Assembly: GCF_039851965.1 (NCBI RefSeq)
Contig: NZ_CP156674.1
Span: 1,674,001 to 1,738,000 of the forward strand
Direction of reading: 5' to 3'
DNA from: Pseudalkalibacillus hwajinpoensis
GTDB taxonomy: Bacteria; Bacillota; Bacilli; Bacillales; Guptibacillaceae
Length of the DNA: 64,000 nucleotides
Under the pieces are notes generated by a model. That model saw nothing but the letters and a program-made list of their open reading frames with translations, did no database searches and was not told the origin of the DNA. The first letter of the stretch is position 1. Every line of letters starts with the position of its first letter. The position numbers and the translations under genes are program-made. Positions 25,285-34,040 of this stretch are shown piece by piece.

Positions 25285-26637
25285 ATGAAACTTGCAGAAA
25301 AAGTTATTTTACAACCTGTAAATGAAAATAACACGTTACGTATCCTTTCCATTCCAGAAAAGATCGCCGCAAAATGGAATCTAACAAGTAGTACCACTTT
25401 GTTTCGGTATATGGATCTTGAAGAAGTCATTACCATTCAGGTATACCCATCACCATCAAGCCATACGGTATATTGTTCGCCTTCTCTACTTACAACACTC
25501 AATTTGCCATATCAAACGATCCCACTTGTTCTTACTTATTGTCATCAGGAACAAATCCTTTCGTTTGGTCCAATATTCTGTCTGGTCACAAACACAACAG
25601 GTGACGAAACATCACCATTTGGAGCATACACCGCTTTTTGTAGAGAAGTGGCCGATTATTGTGAAAATCATCATATCCTCTTTTATGTCTATACATTCAA
25701 AACGTGGGGGAAAGATTCAGTTACTGGTAGGATCTGGAATCAACGAGAATGGGTTGAATGGAACCTTCCAAAGCCCTCTATGATCTATAACCGTATTCAC
25801 TCAAGGAAACTCGAACAATCACAATCTATTCAAAAGTTAAAAGCGCTTTGGAAGGAGCAACGCATTCCCTATTTCAATGAATCCTTCCTTAATAAATGGG
25901 AAGTTCATGAAAGGCTTTTATCTCATGAGGAAATAGCTCCGTATCTTCCAGACACTGTTCTACTTGAATCAATTGATACGATCCAAGCCATGCTTACTAA
26001 ATATCAAACCCTTTATTTAAAACCACTGAACGGAAGTCAGGGTAAACATATTTTTCGGATCAGCTACATGAATGCTTTATATCATTTGGATTATTCCAGT
26101 TTCAATGGAAATCAGACGGTCTCTTCACCAACACTAACTGGGCTATACCCCGCTATTCGAGCACGTTCCAAACACGTTCCTTATCTCGTCCAACAAGGTA
26201 TTCCACTTCATAAAATAAATGATTGTCCGGTAGATTTTCGTATCCTATGTTTAAAAGGTACTGGTGAGAAATGGCAAGTGGTTTCTGCTGTAGCTCGAAT
26301 TGCGGAGTCCAGGGACCAATTTGTATCTAATGTCGCGCGAGGCGCACAGTTAAAGCGGTTTGAGGAAGGTCTTGTCCAGTTTGAGGAAGGTATTCAGAAG
26401 CAAACGAAACGAATCCTCCCAGAACTTGCTCGAGAGGTCTCGCAAATCATTGATCTTGAAACAGAAGGTTTTTTTGGCGAGCTTGGAATAGACCTCTCTG
26501 TTGATCAAAACGGCCATCCCTGGATCATTGAAGTAAATACAAAGCCTTCCAAAACATTTGAAGGCATCACCAATAACACTTACCGTCCATCAGTTAAAGC
26601 GCTTATTCGCTTTATTACCTGGTGTACGTCTTCCTAG
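25285..26637 (+). CDS. yheC: YheC/YheD-type ATP-grasp protein, copy 1
   Basis: A 450-residue protein of the YheC/YheD family, known in B. subtilis as endospore coat-associated. The N-terminal half is a family-specific domain; the C-terminal half is an ATP-grasp: LYLKPLNGSQGKHIFRI (ATP lysine and glycine loop) and GELGIDLSVDQ...WIIEVNTKP (metal-binding Glu and Asn) are intact. ATP-grasp enzymes usually ligate a carboxylate to an amine, but the substrate here is unknown. It opens a four-gene run of paralogues; the stop is 9 nt before the next start. AGGGTCAGGA lies before the ATG. The symbol is used by position and similarity. Confidence 0.82.
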   Translation: MKLAEKVILQPVNENNTLRILSIPEKIAAKWNLTSSTTLFRYMDLEEVITIQVYPSPSSHTVYCSPSLLTTLNLPYQTIPLVLTYCHQEQILSFGPIFCLVTNTTGDETSPFGAYTAFCREVADYCENHHILFYVYTFKTWGKDSVTGRIWNQREWVEWNLPKPSMIYNRIHSRKLEQSQSIQKLKALWKEQRIPYFNESFLNKWEVHERLLSHEEIAPYLPDTVLLESIDTIQAMLTKYQTLYLKPLNGSQGKHIFRISYMNALYHLDYSSFNGNQTVSSPTLTGLYPAIRARSKHVPYLVQQGIPLHKINDCPVDFRILCLKGTGEKWQVVSAVARIAESRDQFVSNVARGAQLKRFEEGLVQFEEGIQKQTKRILPELAREVSQIIDLETEGFFGELGIDLSVDQNGHPWIIEVNTKPSKTFEGITNNTYRPSVKALIRFITWCTSS

Positions 26638-26646
26638 GAGGAACAT

Positions 26647-27708
26647 ATGAATTCATTCGGTATCATGCAATATTCGTTCACACATGAGCAAACATATCTT
26701 AACAAACTTGGAGCAGCAGGTACTGAATCAGGATTCAAGGTCTATCGTTTTGTTCCCCACCAATCACCCGGAATTGAAATAGAAGGTTTGAAATACGACG
26801 AAAGATCACATACATGGCGAAAAGCCAATTTCCCAGTTCCGGAATTTATTTATGATCGTTGCTTCCATTCAAATTTCAGAAAAGCTCCTTCACTTCGATT
26901 TATTCACTGGTTAAAAAACAAAACACATGCATGCTTTCTAGGTTATGGTCTTTCAGGAAAATGGGCTGTTTACAAAGTATTACGAACCAATCCATTTGTT
27001 CGTGAGCACCTTCCATTAACAGCAAAACTACCCTTCCCTACAGCTCTAACTGTTTTAAAAGAGTGGTTACAAACGCATAAAGAATTCATTGTGAAGCCAA
27101 TACATGGATCGCAAGGAAACGGCATCATTCTCATTACACAGGAACTTAGTGGGATCTCTGTTCAAATCAATCATAAAGGGAATGTCCTTCAACATACTTA
27201 TGATACAACCAGTCATTTTCTTCAGCTTATTTCAGGAATAATAAAAAACCGCGAATACCTTATTCAGGAAAAACTTATACTGCTTGACCAGAACAGTAAA
27301 CCCTTCGATCGAAGAGTGGTGATGATGAAGAATACAACAACAAGCTGGATTGAGCAAGGTCGCGCTATGCGTGTAGGACAAAAGCATTCGTTTGTTTCCA
27401 ACTTGCATAGTGGAGGCTGCATTTTAAGCGATAAGGAACTAGCTTTATCTGCCACTGTTCTTTTAGCAGCAGATGAAAAAATAACCAAGCTTTCTCAAGT
27501 CATTGCTACAGAGCTCGAGAAATCTTTCCCGCCATTATTCGAACTCGGACTCGATTTTGGGATCGATCATTCAGGTAAAGTCTGGTTACTTGAAGCAAAC
27601 TCCAAGCCGGGCCACAGGATTATTCAAAACCAGACCCTGTATCCCCGTTTACCATTTCAGTACTGCCGATCCCTCTTAAATGAGAAAGAAGGAGTTGAGG
27701 AAATATGA
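26647..27708 (+). CDS. YheC/YheD-type ATP-grasp protein, copy 2
   Basis: A 353-residue paralogue, the shortest of the four because the N-terminal beta domain seen in copies 1 and 3 is missing; it begins directly at FGIMQYSFTHEQTYL. The ATP-grasp elements FIVKPIHGSQGNGIILI and FELGLDFGIDHSG...LLEANSKPG are present, so catalysis is plausible. AGGAGGAACAT precedes the ATG and the stop overlaps the next start by 4 nt (ATGA), indicating translational coupling. Function in the spore coat is inferred from B. subtilis relatives. Confidence 0.8.
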   Translation: MNSFGIMQYSFTHEQTYLNKLGAAGTESGFKVYRFVPHQSPGIEIEGLKYDERSHTWRKANFPVPEFIYDRCFHSNFRKAPSLRFIHWLKNKTHACFLGYGLSGKWAVYKVLRTNPFVREHLPLTAKLPFPTALTVLKEWLQTHKEFIVKPIHGSQGNGIILITQELSGISVQINHKGNVLQHTYDTTSHFLQLISGIIKNREYLIQEKLILLDQNSKPFDRRVVMMKNTTTSWIEQGRAMRVGQKHSFVSNLHSGGCILSDKELALSATVLLAADEKITKLSQVIATELEKSFPPLFELGLDFGIDHSGKVWLLEANSKPGHRIIQNQTLYPRLPFQYCRSLLNEKEGVEEI

Positions 27709-29075
27709 CAACATTTCTTTTAAAAAAGGATTCATCTTCTTCGGGAACTTTTTATGTTCCATCTGCTCAATTTAAACGCTGGGTCGAACATGTCTCTTTT
27801 CCAAATCATGTTTGTTTCGGATCGAGGAGGTCTTTTTGTACCGTTTCCCCTCACCCAGAAAACAAAGAAGAATATTTGCTATCGGAGGACCTGTGGAAGG
27901 TGCTTGGGATACCTGAAGAACTCCAGGTCCACATGTTTGAACGTGGCAATTCACTTCACATCGGACCTCTTATCGGTATTTTCACAGCTGGATTCACTAA
28001 AGATACGATTAGACCAATCGGTGAGCGAAGTATGTATTTTGCAAGACTACTTTCAGCTTCAGCAAAGTGTGGGGCTTTTGGCTTTGTTTTTGGTGCGCAC
28101 CAGATCAATTGGAAAACAGGGATCATAAAAGGGCTAATGTATAACAAAAGAGGCTGGCATAGGGTAACGGTTCCCATGCCTGACGTGGTTTATGACCGGC
28201 TCCCAAACCGGAGCTCAGAAGCGATCGAACAGGTATCTACTACGATGCAGAAACTTCAGTCCCAATACTTCACACCATGGTTTAATCCAGGTTTCTTTGA
28301 CAAATGGACGATGTTCCAGAAGCTTAGTGGTGTTACATCCGTTAAAAAATACTTACCAGAAACCGTATTGGCTCCCAAGACAAGCGTTCTTTCACGTATG
28401 CTTAACGATTATGAGCAAGTATTTATTAAACCAGCGAACGGCAGCCTTGGTCTTGGTATTCAACAGATTCTAAAGCCGGCAAACGAAAAGTTCTACTATT
28501 GCAGATTCCGCACTGAGAAAGAAAATCGCCTTCGAAGATACTCTTCCCTTTCTCGGCTTATCAAAATGCAATACCCGAATGGAATAAGCGGTTTAATCGT
28601 GCAACAGGGAATTGATCTTCATCGCATCAATCAAAGGCCGATGGATTATCGGGTTCATACAAACAAAAACAAAGATGGTAAATGGGAAGTTAGCGCAATC
28701 GCTGCAAAAATAGCAGGTGCCGGCAGTTTAACGACACACATGGCCTCAAGTGGAACAGTCAAAACGATAAGTGAGCTAGCTTCAGAATATGGTGTTTCCA
28801 AGCAAGTTGAAAGAAGTTTAATGGAAGCTGCATTGCAACTAAGTCGTGCAATCGATTTAAAAGTCCCTGGTTTCATCGGGGAAATTGGATTTGATTTAGG
28901 TATCACGAAAGAAGGAAGTGTTTTTCTATTCGAGGCAAATTCTAAGCCAGGTAGAGGGATTTTCGCTCATTCTAGATTGAAAGCTGAGGAAGCAAGAACA
29001 CGGCTTCTCCCAATGGAATATGCTATATATCTCGCGAAAACGGCCATTGAAAAGCAGTTGGTTACACCAGTATGA
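27705..29075 (+). CDS. yheD: YheC/YheD-type ATP-grasp protein, copy 3
   Basis: A 456-residue paralogue with the full two-part layout and a length close to B. subtilis YheD (about 453 aa). An N-terminal domain covers about residues 1-100; the central block is MPDVVYDRLPNR; the ATP-grasp has VFIKPANGSLGLGIQQI and GEIGFDLGIT...LFEANSKPGRG. It overlaps both neighbours by 4 nt. GAAGGAGTTGAGG lies before its ATG. Spore-coat association is from the family; the reaction is unknown. Confidence 0.82.
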   Translation: MTTFLLKKDSSSSGTFYVPSAQFKRWVEHVSFPNHVCFGSRRSFCTVSPHPENKEEYLLSEDLWKVLGIPEELQVHMFERGNSLHIGPLIGIFTAGFTKDTIRPIGERSMYFARLLSASAKCGAFGFVFGAHQINWKTGIIKGLMYNKRGWHRVTVPMPDVVYDRLPNRSSEAIEQVSTTMQKLQSQYFTPWFNPGFFDKWTMFQKLSGVTSVKKYLPETVLAPKTSVLSRMLNDYEQVFIKPANGSLGLGIQQILKPANEKFYYCRFRTEKENRLRRYSSLSRLIKMQYPNGISGLIVQQGIDLHRINQRPMDYRVHTNKNKDGKWEVSAIAAKIAGAGSLTTHMASSGTVKTISELASEYGVSKQVERSLMEAALQLSRAIDLKVPGFIGEIGFDLGITKEGSVFLFEANSKPGRGIFAHSRLKAEEARTRLLPMEYAIYLAKTAIEKQLVTPV

Positions 29076-30241
29076 TCGATCTTATGTATTGTTCTGAATC
29101 CAATAGATGGTATCAGAAAAGTACTTATCGCTATCTCTACTGGGGGAAAGATCAAAAACGCCTCTATCCCCCACCCTCTTCTTTTTCTACGAAGAGAGTT
29201 ATTCAAATCGAATCAGCTAAAAACTCAATTCGACCGCTAGTGGGCATTATTGCAGGAACGAATCCATTTCATCACTTTAGTGGAAATGCTTCGATCTTTA
29301 AAGACATACAAAGGGAAATAACAAATCACGGCGGACTATCCTATGTTTTCACCCCGGGTGATGTCTATCGAACACATATTCAAGGTTACCTTTACGATGA
29401 GGATACGAAAAAATGGACAGGTTATCACTTTCCCTACCCAAATGTGATCTATAATCGAATCCCTGACCGAGAAGAAGAACTGACAAATATGGTTTCTTCC
29501 CTTTTTGCTTTATTTAAGCAAAAAGATATTCCCTTCTTTAATCGTTCATTCTTTCAAAAACTAGATATCTTTTCATACCTTTCTAGTCATGAATACTTGA
29601 CTCTTCATATCCCTGAGACTATCGAGTTAACCATCGAAAATCTTGATCCATTGCTTCATAAATTTCCATCCGTGTTTTGCAAACCATCTTCGGGTAGTAA
29701 AGGCAGAGGGATTTTCAGGGTAAAGAAACTTCCCACCGGCTACCAATATGAAGATCATGAAATGACACGTTATTTTTCTTCCATTACTGCATTACACACT
29801 CACATTGCTCCGTTTCTACATGAGAAATATTTAGTGCAAAAGGAAATCCAACTTTCCACTTACAATAATCATCCCTATGATTTTAGAATCATGCTTCAAA
29901 AGCCGTTAAATTACTGGACGGTAACCGGAATCGGAATTCGTGTAGGCTTTGATAATAGCCTCACCACCCATGTCCCAAGAGGTGGCAGAATCGTTGCTTT
30001 TCATAAGCTTGCTGATGAGAAAGATTCTCTAATTCTTACAAAGATCGCGATTTTGGCTGCTGAAGTTATTGAAGAAAGAGAAGATATCAAAGAATGTTCA
30101 ATGGATATCGGGAAGGACACAGATGGGCACTTCTGGATCTTTGAAGCAAATTCAAAGCCAATGAGATTTGACGAACCAGCTATTCACAGGGAGTATATTC
30201 AATCTCTCATCAGTACCTTTCGAACCTTTTCAGCATTCTAA
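29072..30241 (+). CDS. YheC/YheD-type ATP-grasp protein, copy 4
   Basis: A 389-residue paralogue. The central NVIYNRIPDREEEL and ATP-grasp VFCKPSSGSKGRGIFRV are clear. The last metal-binding part reads CSMDIGKDTDG...IFEANSKP, with Ser-Met in place of the Glu-Leu/Ile-Gly seen in copies 1-3; the final Glu-Ala-Asn is kept. Its start overlaps the stop of copy 3 by 4 nt, though the upstream region has only a weak ribosome binding site, so coupling is probably needed. YheE follows 45 nt later. Function inferred as for the other copies. Confidence 0.8.
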   Translation: MIDLMYCSESNRWYQKSTYRYLYWGKDQKRLYPPPSSFSTKRVIQIESAKNSIRPLVGIIAGTNPFHHFSGNASIFKDIQREITNHGGLSYVFTPGDVYRTHIQGYLYDEDTKKWTGYHFPYPNVIYNRIPDREEELTNMVSSLFALFKQKDIPFFNRSFFQKLDIFSYLSSHEYLTLHIPETIELTIENLDPLLHKFPSVFCKPSSGSKGRGIFRVKKLPTGYQYEDHEMTRYFSSITALHTHIAPFLHEKYLVQKEIQLSTYNNHPYDFRIMLQKPLNYWTVTGIGIRVGFDNSLTTHVPRGGRIVAFHKLADEKDSLILTKIAILAAEVIEEREDIKECSMDIGKDTDGHFWIFEANSKPMRFDEPAIHREYIQSLISTFRTFSAF

Positions 30242-30286
30242 CCGCTTATGGTATGATAATGGAAAAAGATGTTTGGGGGGAGTTAG

Positions 30287-30508
30287 ATGATTTCACATTT
30301 TCAATATAAATCTGTCGGGTCGAAAGTTCGAAAACCAAAATGGGAAATCTCATTCTTTTATCGTGGAGCATACTATCGCGCTTTATATCTTCATACTGGA
30401 GAATTTGAATGGTTTGATCCTTCCCCACCTGAGGATGAAAAGAAAAAAATTCAATCCCAGCTTCACGAACTGATGCTTTTCCACATTTATGAGAAACAGG
30501 ATTCATAA
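30287..30508 (+). CDS. yheE: YheE family protein (DUF5342)
   Basis: A 73-residue protein matching B. subtilis YheE: MISHFQYKS start, FFYRGAYYRALYLHTGEFEW middle and IQSQLHELMLFHIYE end. GGGGGGAGTT lies before the ATG. In B. subtilis it also follows yheC/yheD. A small predicted alpha/beta protein with unknown function, possibly co-transcribed with the ATP-grasp array. Confidence 0.85.
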   Translation: MISHFQYKSVGSKVRKPKWEISFFYRGAYYRALYLHTGEFEWFDPSPPEDEKKKIQSQLHELMLFHIYEKQDS

Positions 30509-30564
30509 TTAAGCATCCTCCTTCGCATACTAACCCTATCCAACTAAACAGGGAGTTGAAGGAT

Positions 30565-30768
30565 ATGCCTCAAAACAAAACTGATTCTATGCATGAGGGC
30601 CGAGATAAGTTTGATATGGATATCGATCGCATGGTTAACGAGGGAATGGCTGGTGGCGCTGTGCATCAGAGCTACAAACAGGCCCAAATTGAAGAAGCGA
30701 TACCTGTCATGAAACAAGAGCCACCTCACCATTGTGAGCCCGATCGTACTCCTAAAGACCGCTCATAG
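30565..30768 (+). CDS. Small hydrophilic protein, unknown
   Basis: A 67-residue hydrophilic protein with no membrane segment, containing a GMAGGAVHQS stretch and a His/Pro/Cys-rich tail. GGGAG and AAGGA precede the ATG at 30565; a TTG at 30556 is a less likely start. A strong terminator follows, making a compact unit. I do not recognise the family; its composition and position after the yheCDE-like cluster hint at a sporulation role, which is speculation. Confidence 0.6.
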   Translation: MPQNKTDSMHEGRDKFDMDIDRMVNEGMAGGAVHQSYKQAQIEEAIPVMKQEPPHHCEPDRTPKDRS

Positions 30769-30810
30769 TTTTATCATTAAATGATTTTTGCTTTTACTTA
30801 ACCAACCTGT

Positions 30811-30843
30811 GAACCTCTGGCATAACCCCAGAGGTTCTTTCTT
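30811..30843 (+). terminator. Intrinsic terminator
   Basis: GAACCTCTGG-CATAAC-CCCAGAGGTTC followed by TTTCTT. Confidence 0.85.
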
Positions 30844-30919
30844 ATTTCCCATACCTGTTAAGTTGATTGCCGTGTTACGTTATACTAAATAGTAATAGGT
30901 CAATTAGGAGGGTCCCCAG

Positions 30920-31813
30920 GTGAATGCAGAACTAGCTGAACTATATGGAAACGACTTTGCAATGACATCCGATAAACCGGACCAGTTCTACTGGTATAGA
31001 ACACAAGACGGTGAACGTTTTGGAATCCGGAAGACACGTTTAACAACAAGAGAGAAAGATCTTCTAAACGCCCTTTTCCCTTCTATAAAACTTGAACACG
31101 AATGGTTAAATCCTCTCCAAAAGAAATGGTCATCTTTATTATTTCATAATAATCACGACGTTGATCTAAAAGTAAAAGGACCGGTTCGCTACATACACTT
31201 TTATTTACAAGAGACTCCTTCAGATATGATCAATTTTACAGAAGCCATGACCGGTCTATTTTCTGAAGACGCAGTCCTTTTATTTGAGAATGATAAAGAA
31301 GGACTTCTCATTCAGCTAGAAACTTTCGATGAACACATCGCTGATGAACTTGAACAGGTGGCAGCAGCACTGACAGCCGACTTCTTCACGGGTATGTCCC
31401 TTTTTATCGGGCAAACCATGTATCAAACTGATCAAAACGATTTCACGCGTACCTATTCAGCTGAAAAGAAATGGTTCTTTGCAGGACTTGAGCTCATGCC
31501 ATCTCAAATGGTATTCACTCATCAGGATGTTATTCCCGCTATTCTATTTAATGAAGCAAGTAAAGACACGATTAATTATTTAATTAAGCTCATCGAACCT
31601 GTAAAGGAAGAAGACGAGCTGTTAAAAAGCATTCGGGTTTACCTCGAGTCCAACCTAAACATCACCCTTGCCGCGAAACAATTATATGTCCATCGAAACA
31701 GTCTCCAATATCGGGTTGATAAATTTATAGAAAAAACAGGTATTGATGTGAAAAGCTTTAAAGGAGCTGTCATGGTCTACTTATCACTTCTTGCACAGGA
31801 GCTAAGGAGATAA
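30920..31813 (+). CDS. PucR/CdaR-type helix-turn-helix transcriptional regulator
   Basis: A 297-residue regulator with a C-terminal helix-turn-helix of the PucR/CdaR type: LLKSIRVYLESNLNITLAAKQLYVHRNSLQYRVDKF at about 239-274. The N-terminal 230 residues form a sensor-like region without a recognised ligand domain. The GTG at 30920 has AGGAGGG 7-8 nt upstream; no better start exists. It lies upstream of an msmX-type ATPase gene on the same strand, so it may regulate it or act on sugar-acid or amino-acid genes; the effector is unknown. Confidence 0.78.
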   Translation: MNAELAELYGNDFAMTSDKPDQFYWYRTQDGERFGIRKTRLTTREKDLLNALFPSIKLEHEWLNPLQKKWSSLLFHNNHDVDLKVKGPVRYIHFYLQETPSDMINFTEAMTGLFSEDAVLLFENDKEGLLIQLETFDEHIADELEQVAAALTADFFTGMSLFIGQTMYQTDQNDFTRTYSAEKKWFFAGLELMPSQMVFTHQDVIPAILFNEASKDTINYLIKLIEPVKEEDELLKSIRVYLESNLNITLAAKQLYVHRNSLQYRVDKFIEKTGIDVKSFKGAVMVYLSLLAQELRR

Positions 31814-31917
31814 TTCCCAGCTTCTGTGTTTTCAATTTCTGAGGAAATTCACCAAAAAAAGATGAATTCGTTCAAAATGCACAAAATGCCTGTCTATTTT
31901 TGTGCACGCTTCCAATT

Positions 31918-31935
31918 TACGATAGCGTTTTCATA
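31918..31935 (+). promoter_or_regulatory. Weak cre-like sequence upstream of msmX
   Basis: CGATAGCGTTTTCA matches the CcpA operator consensus TGNAARCGNWWWCA at all but two positions. It lies about 55 nt before the msmX start. By itself this is only suggestive of carbon catabolite control. Confidence 0.3.
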
Positions 31936-31985
31936 GAGTAGACTTAGAACTATCAAAAGGAGTTCATTTCATAGGAGGCTTTAAA

Positions 31986-33083
31986 ATGTCAGAGATTACA
32001 CTCAATCACATTTACAAAAGATACGATAACAAGTTTGAAGCAGTAAAAGATTTTAATCTGGATATTAAAGATAAAGAATTTATCGTATTTGTAGGTCCTT
32101 CCGGTTGCGGTAAATCAACGACTCTTCGAATGATTGCCGGTCTTGAAGATATTTCTGACGGTGATCTTGTTATTGGAGACCGTCGTGTGAATGATGTAGC
32201 CCCAAAAGACCGCGATATCGCAATGGTTTTCCAGAACTACGCTCTTTACCCCCACATGAATGTTTACGATAACATGGCTTTCGGGCTTAAGCTTCGTAAA
32301 TTCGACAAGAAAGAAATCGAACGTCGCGTAACGGATGCTGCTCGTATCCTTGGTCTTGAAAGTCTTCTTGACCGCAAACCAAAAGCACTTTCTGGTGGTC
32401 AGCGTCAGCGTGTTGCACTTGGTCGTGCCATTGTTCGTGATCCACAGGTATTCTTGATGGATGAGCCACTTTCTAACCTTGACGCAAAACTACGTGTTCA
32501 AATGCGTGCTGAAATTTCCAAACTGCACCAGCGTCTGCAAACAACAACAATTTACGTTACACATGACCAGACTGAAGCAATGACGATGGCTACAAGAATT
32601 GTTATTATGAAAGACGGTGTCATCCAGCAGGTTGGCTCACCGAAAGAAGTATACGATGCACCTGATAACATCTTCGTTGGTGGATTTATCGGATCTCCTG
32701 CTATGAACTTCTTCCGTGGTACGCTTGAGGATGGCTATTTCAAAATGGAAGACGTTAAAGTAAAAGTTCCTGAAGGTAAGATGAAAACTCTTCGCGAGAA
32801 CGGATTCTTAAATAAAGAGCTTATGCTCGGTATTCGTCCTGAAGATATCCATGATGAGCCTGTCTTTATTGAAGCCTCTCAAGATACAAGAGTGAACGCA
32901 GTGATTGACGTTGCAGAATTAATGGGTGCAGAAACATACCTTTACTCTAAAGTAGCTGATCAAGATTTCGTAGCACGTGTTGATTCCCGTACTGATATCC
33001 ATAACGGTCAGGACATCAATCTCGCTTTTGATATGAATAAATGTCATTTCTTTGATACAGAATCTGAACTTCGCATTCGTTAA
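31986..33083 (+). CDS. msmX: Carbohydrate ABC transporter ATPase, MsmX/UgpC type
   Basis: A 365-residue ATPase of the MsmX/MalK/UgpC group, which energises several different sugar importers in Bacillus. Walker A GPSGCGKST lies at about 38-46, the Q-loop at MVFQNYALYPHM, signature LSGGQRQRVALGRA, Walker B VFLMDEPLSNLDAKLR and H-loop YVTHDQ. The C-terminal 130 residues are the OB/TOBE regulatory domain (LGIRPEDI). GGAGG precedes the ATG. It stands as a single gene with its own terminator, fitting the shared-ATPase role. It is not the expected partner of the downstream amino-acid transporter. Confidence 0.9.
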   Translation: MSEITLNHIYKRYDNKFEAVKDFNLDIKDKEFIVFVGPSGCGKSTTLRMIAGLEDISDGDLVIGDRRVNDVAPKDRDIAMVFQNYALYPHMNVYDNMAFGLKLRKFDKKEIERRVTDAARILGLESLLDRKPKALSGGQRQRVALGRAIVRDPQVFLMDEPLSNLDAKLRVQMRAEISKLHQRLQTTTIYVTHDQTEAMTMATRIVIMKDGVIQQVGSPKEVYDAPDNIFVGGFIGSPAMNFFRGTLEDGYFKMEDVKVKVPEGKMKTLRENGFLNKELMLGIRPEDIHDEPVFIEASQDTRVNAVIDVAELMGAETYLYSKVADQDFVARVDSRTDIHNGQDINLAFDMNKCHFFDTESELRIR

Positions 33084-33089
33084 TTAATA

Positions 33090-33125
33090 AAAGCACGTTC
33101 TCCTCACCGAGAACATGCTTTTTTG
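33090..33125 (+). terminator. Intrinsic terminator of msmX
   Basis: AAGCACGTTCTC-CTCACC-GAGAACATGCTTTTTT (one mismatch). Confidence 0.8.
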
Positions 33126-33174
33126 TTTGGAACCCTGCATGAACGACTCCTAACTCGTCAATAATGTTTCTTAA

Positions 33175-33203
33175 TTGACTTTCAGGCCAATGCTCACTAC
33201 AAT
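33175..33203 (+). promoter_or_regulatory. SigmaA-type promoter of the amino-acid ABC genes
   Basis: TTGACT, a 17-nt spacer and TACAAT, about 50 nt before the substrate-binding protein gene. Confidence 0.65.
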
Positions 33204-33251
33204 AAACCTATAATTCACATCAAACTTGTAGGAATTAAAGGAGGACTTATC

Positions 33252-34040
33252 TTGAATAAGAAATGGATGCTGGGGTTGTTATTTGTTATAGCACTGAGTG
33301 TGCTTTCAGCATGCGGCGGTAATGAAGATACAGAGAACGCTGGGGAAAGCTCAGATGAAAAAGAAACGCTTTTAATTGGAACGGAAGCAACATATCCGCC
33401 ATTTAGCTATCGCGATGATAATAATGAAATTACAGGGTATGACGTTGAAGTAGCCCGCGAAGTAGCAAATCGCATTGGGATGGAAGCGGAATTTAAAGCG
33501 ATCGAATGGAAAGGACTTCTTTCTTCTCTTGAAACAGAGCGAATTGATATGGTTGCTAACCAGGTAACCATTACAGATGAACGCAAAGAAAAATTTGATT
33601 TCACAACACCATATACCTATTCAGGTGGTCAAGTTATCGTAAACAAAAATAATAATGACATCAAGGGAATAGACGATCTTAAAGGAAAGACAGTCGGCAC
33701 AACTCAGGGTAGTAACTATGAAAAAGCTGCCAAAGACGCAGGTGCAAAAACTAAAATTTATTCAGGCGCCAATCAGGCACTTACTGATTTGAGCAACGAT
33801 CGTAACATTGATGCTGCCATGAATGACCGCCTATTCATTCTAACTGAACTTCCTAAAACTGATTACAACGTAAAAGGTGTCGGTGAAACATTCAACACAA
33901 CAAAAATGGGCTTTGCTTTGCCAAAAGGTAACGAAGAGTTAATAGAGAAAATGAATGGTGCACTAAAGGAAATGAAGGAAGATGGTACGCTTGCTGAAAT
34001 TTCAAAGAAGTATTTTGATGGAGAGAATGTAAGTGAGTGA
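33252..34040 (+). CDS. Amino-acid ABC transporter substrate-binding lipoprotein
   Basis: A 262-residue binding protein of family 3 (polar amino acids). The signal peptide ends in lipobox VLSAC, Cys21. The ligand-binding signature GYDVEVAREVANRIGM and the hinge block DMVANQVTITDERKEKFDFTTPYTYSGGQ are typical of cystine/glutamine/histidine binders such as TcyA. The start is a TTG with AAAGGAGGA upstream. Its stop overlaps the permease start by 8 nt. The exact ligand cannot be read from the sequence; cystine is a reasonable first guess. Confidence 0.85.
   Translation: MNKKWMLGLLFVIALSVLSACGGNEDTENAGESSDEKETLLIGTEATYPPFSYRDDNNEITGYDVEVAREVANRIGMEAEFKAIEWKGLLSSLETERIDMVANQVTITDERKEKFDFTTPYTYSGGQVIVNKNNNDIKGIDDLKGKTVGTTQGSNYEKAAKDAGAKTKIYSGANQALTDLSNDRNIDAAMNDRLFILTELPKTDYNVKGVGETFNTTKMGFALPKGNEELIEKMNGALKEMKEDGTLAEISKKYFDGENVSE

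Noticed and set aside
30246..30506. Minus-strand reading frame opposite yheE
   Set aside because: No ribosome binding site; the plus strand encodes a clear YheE homologue.
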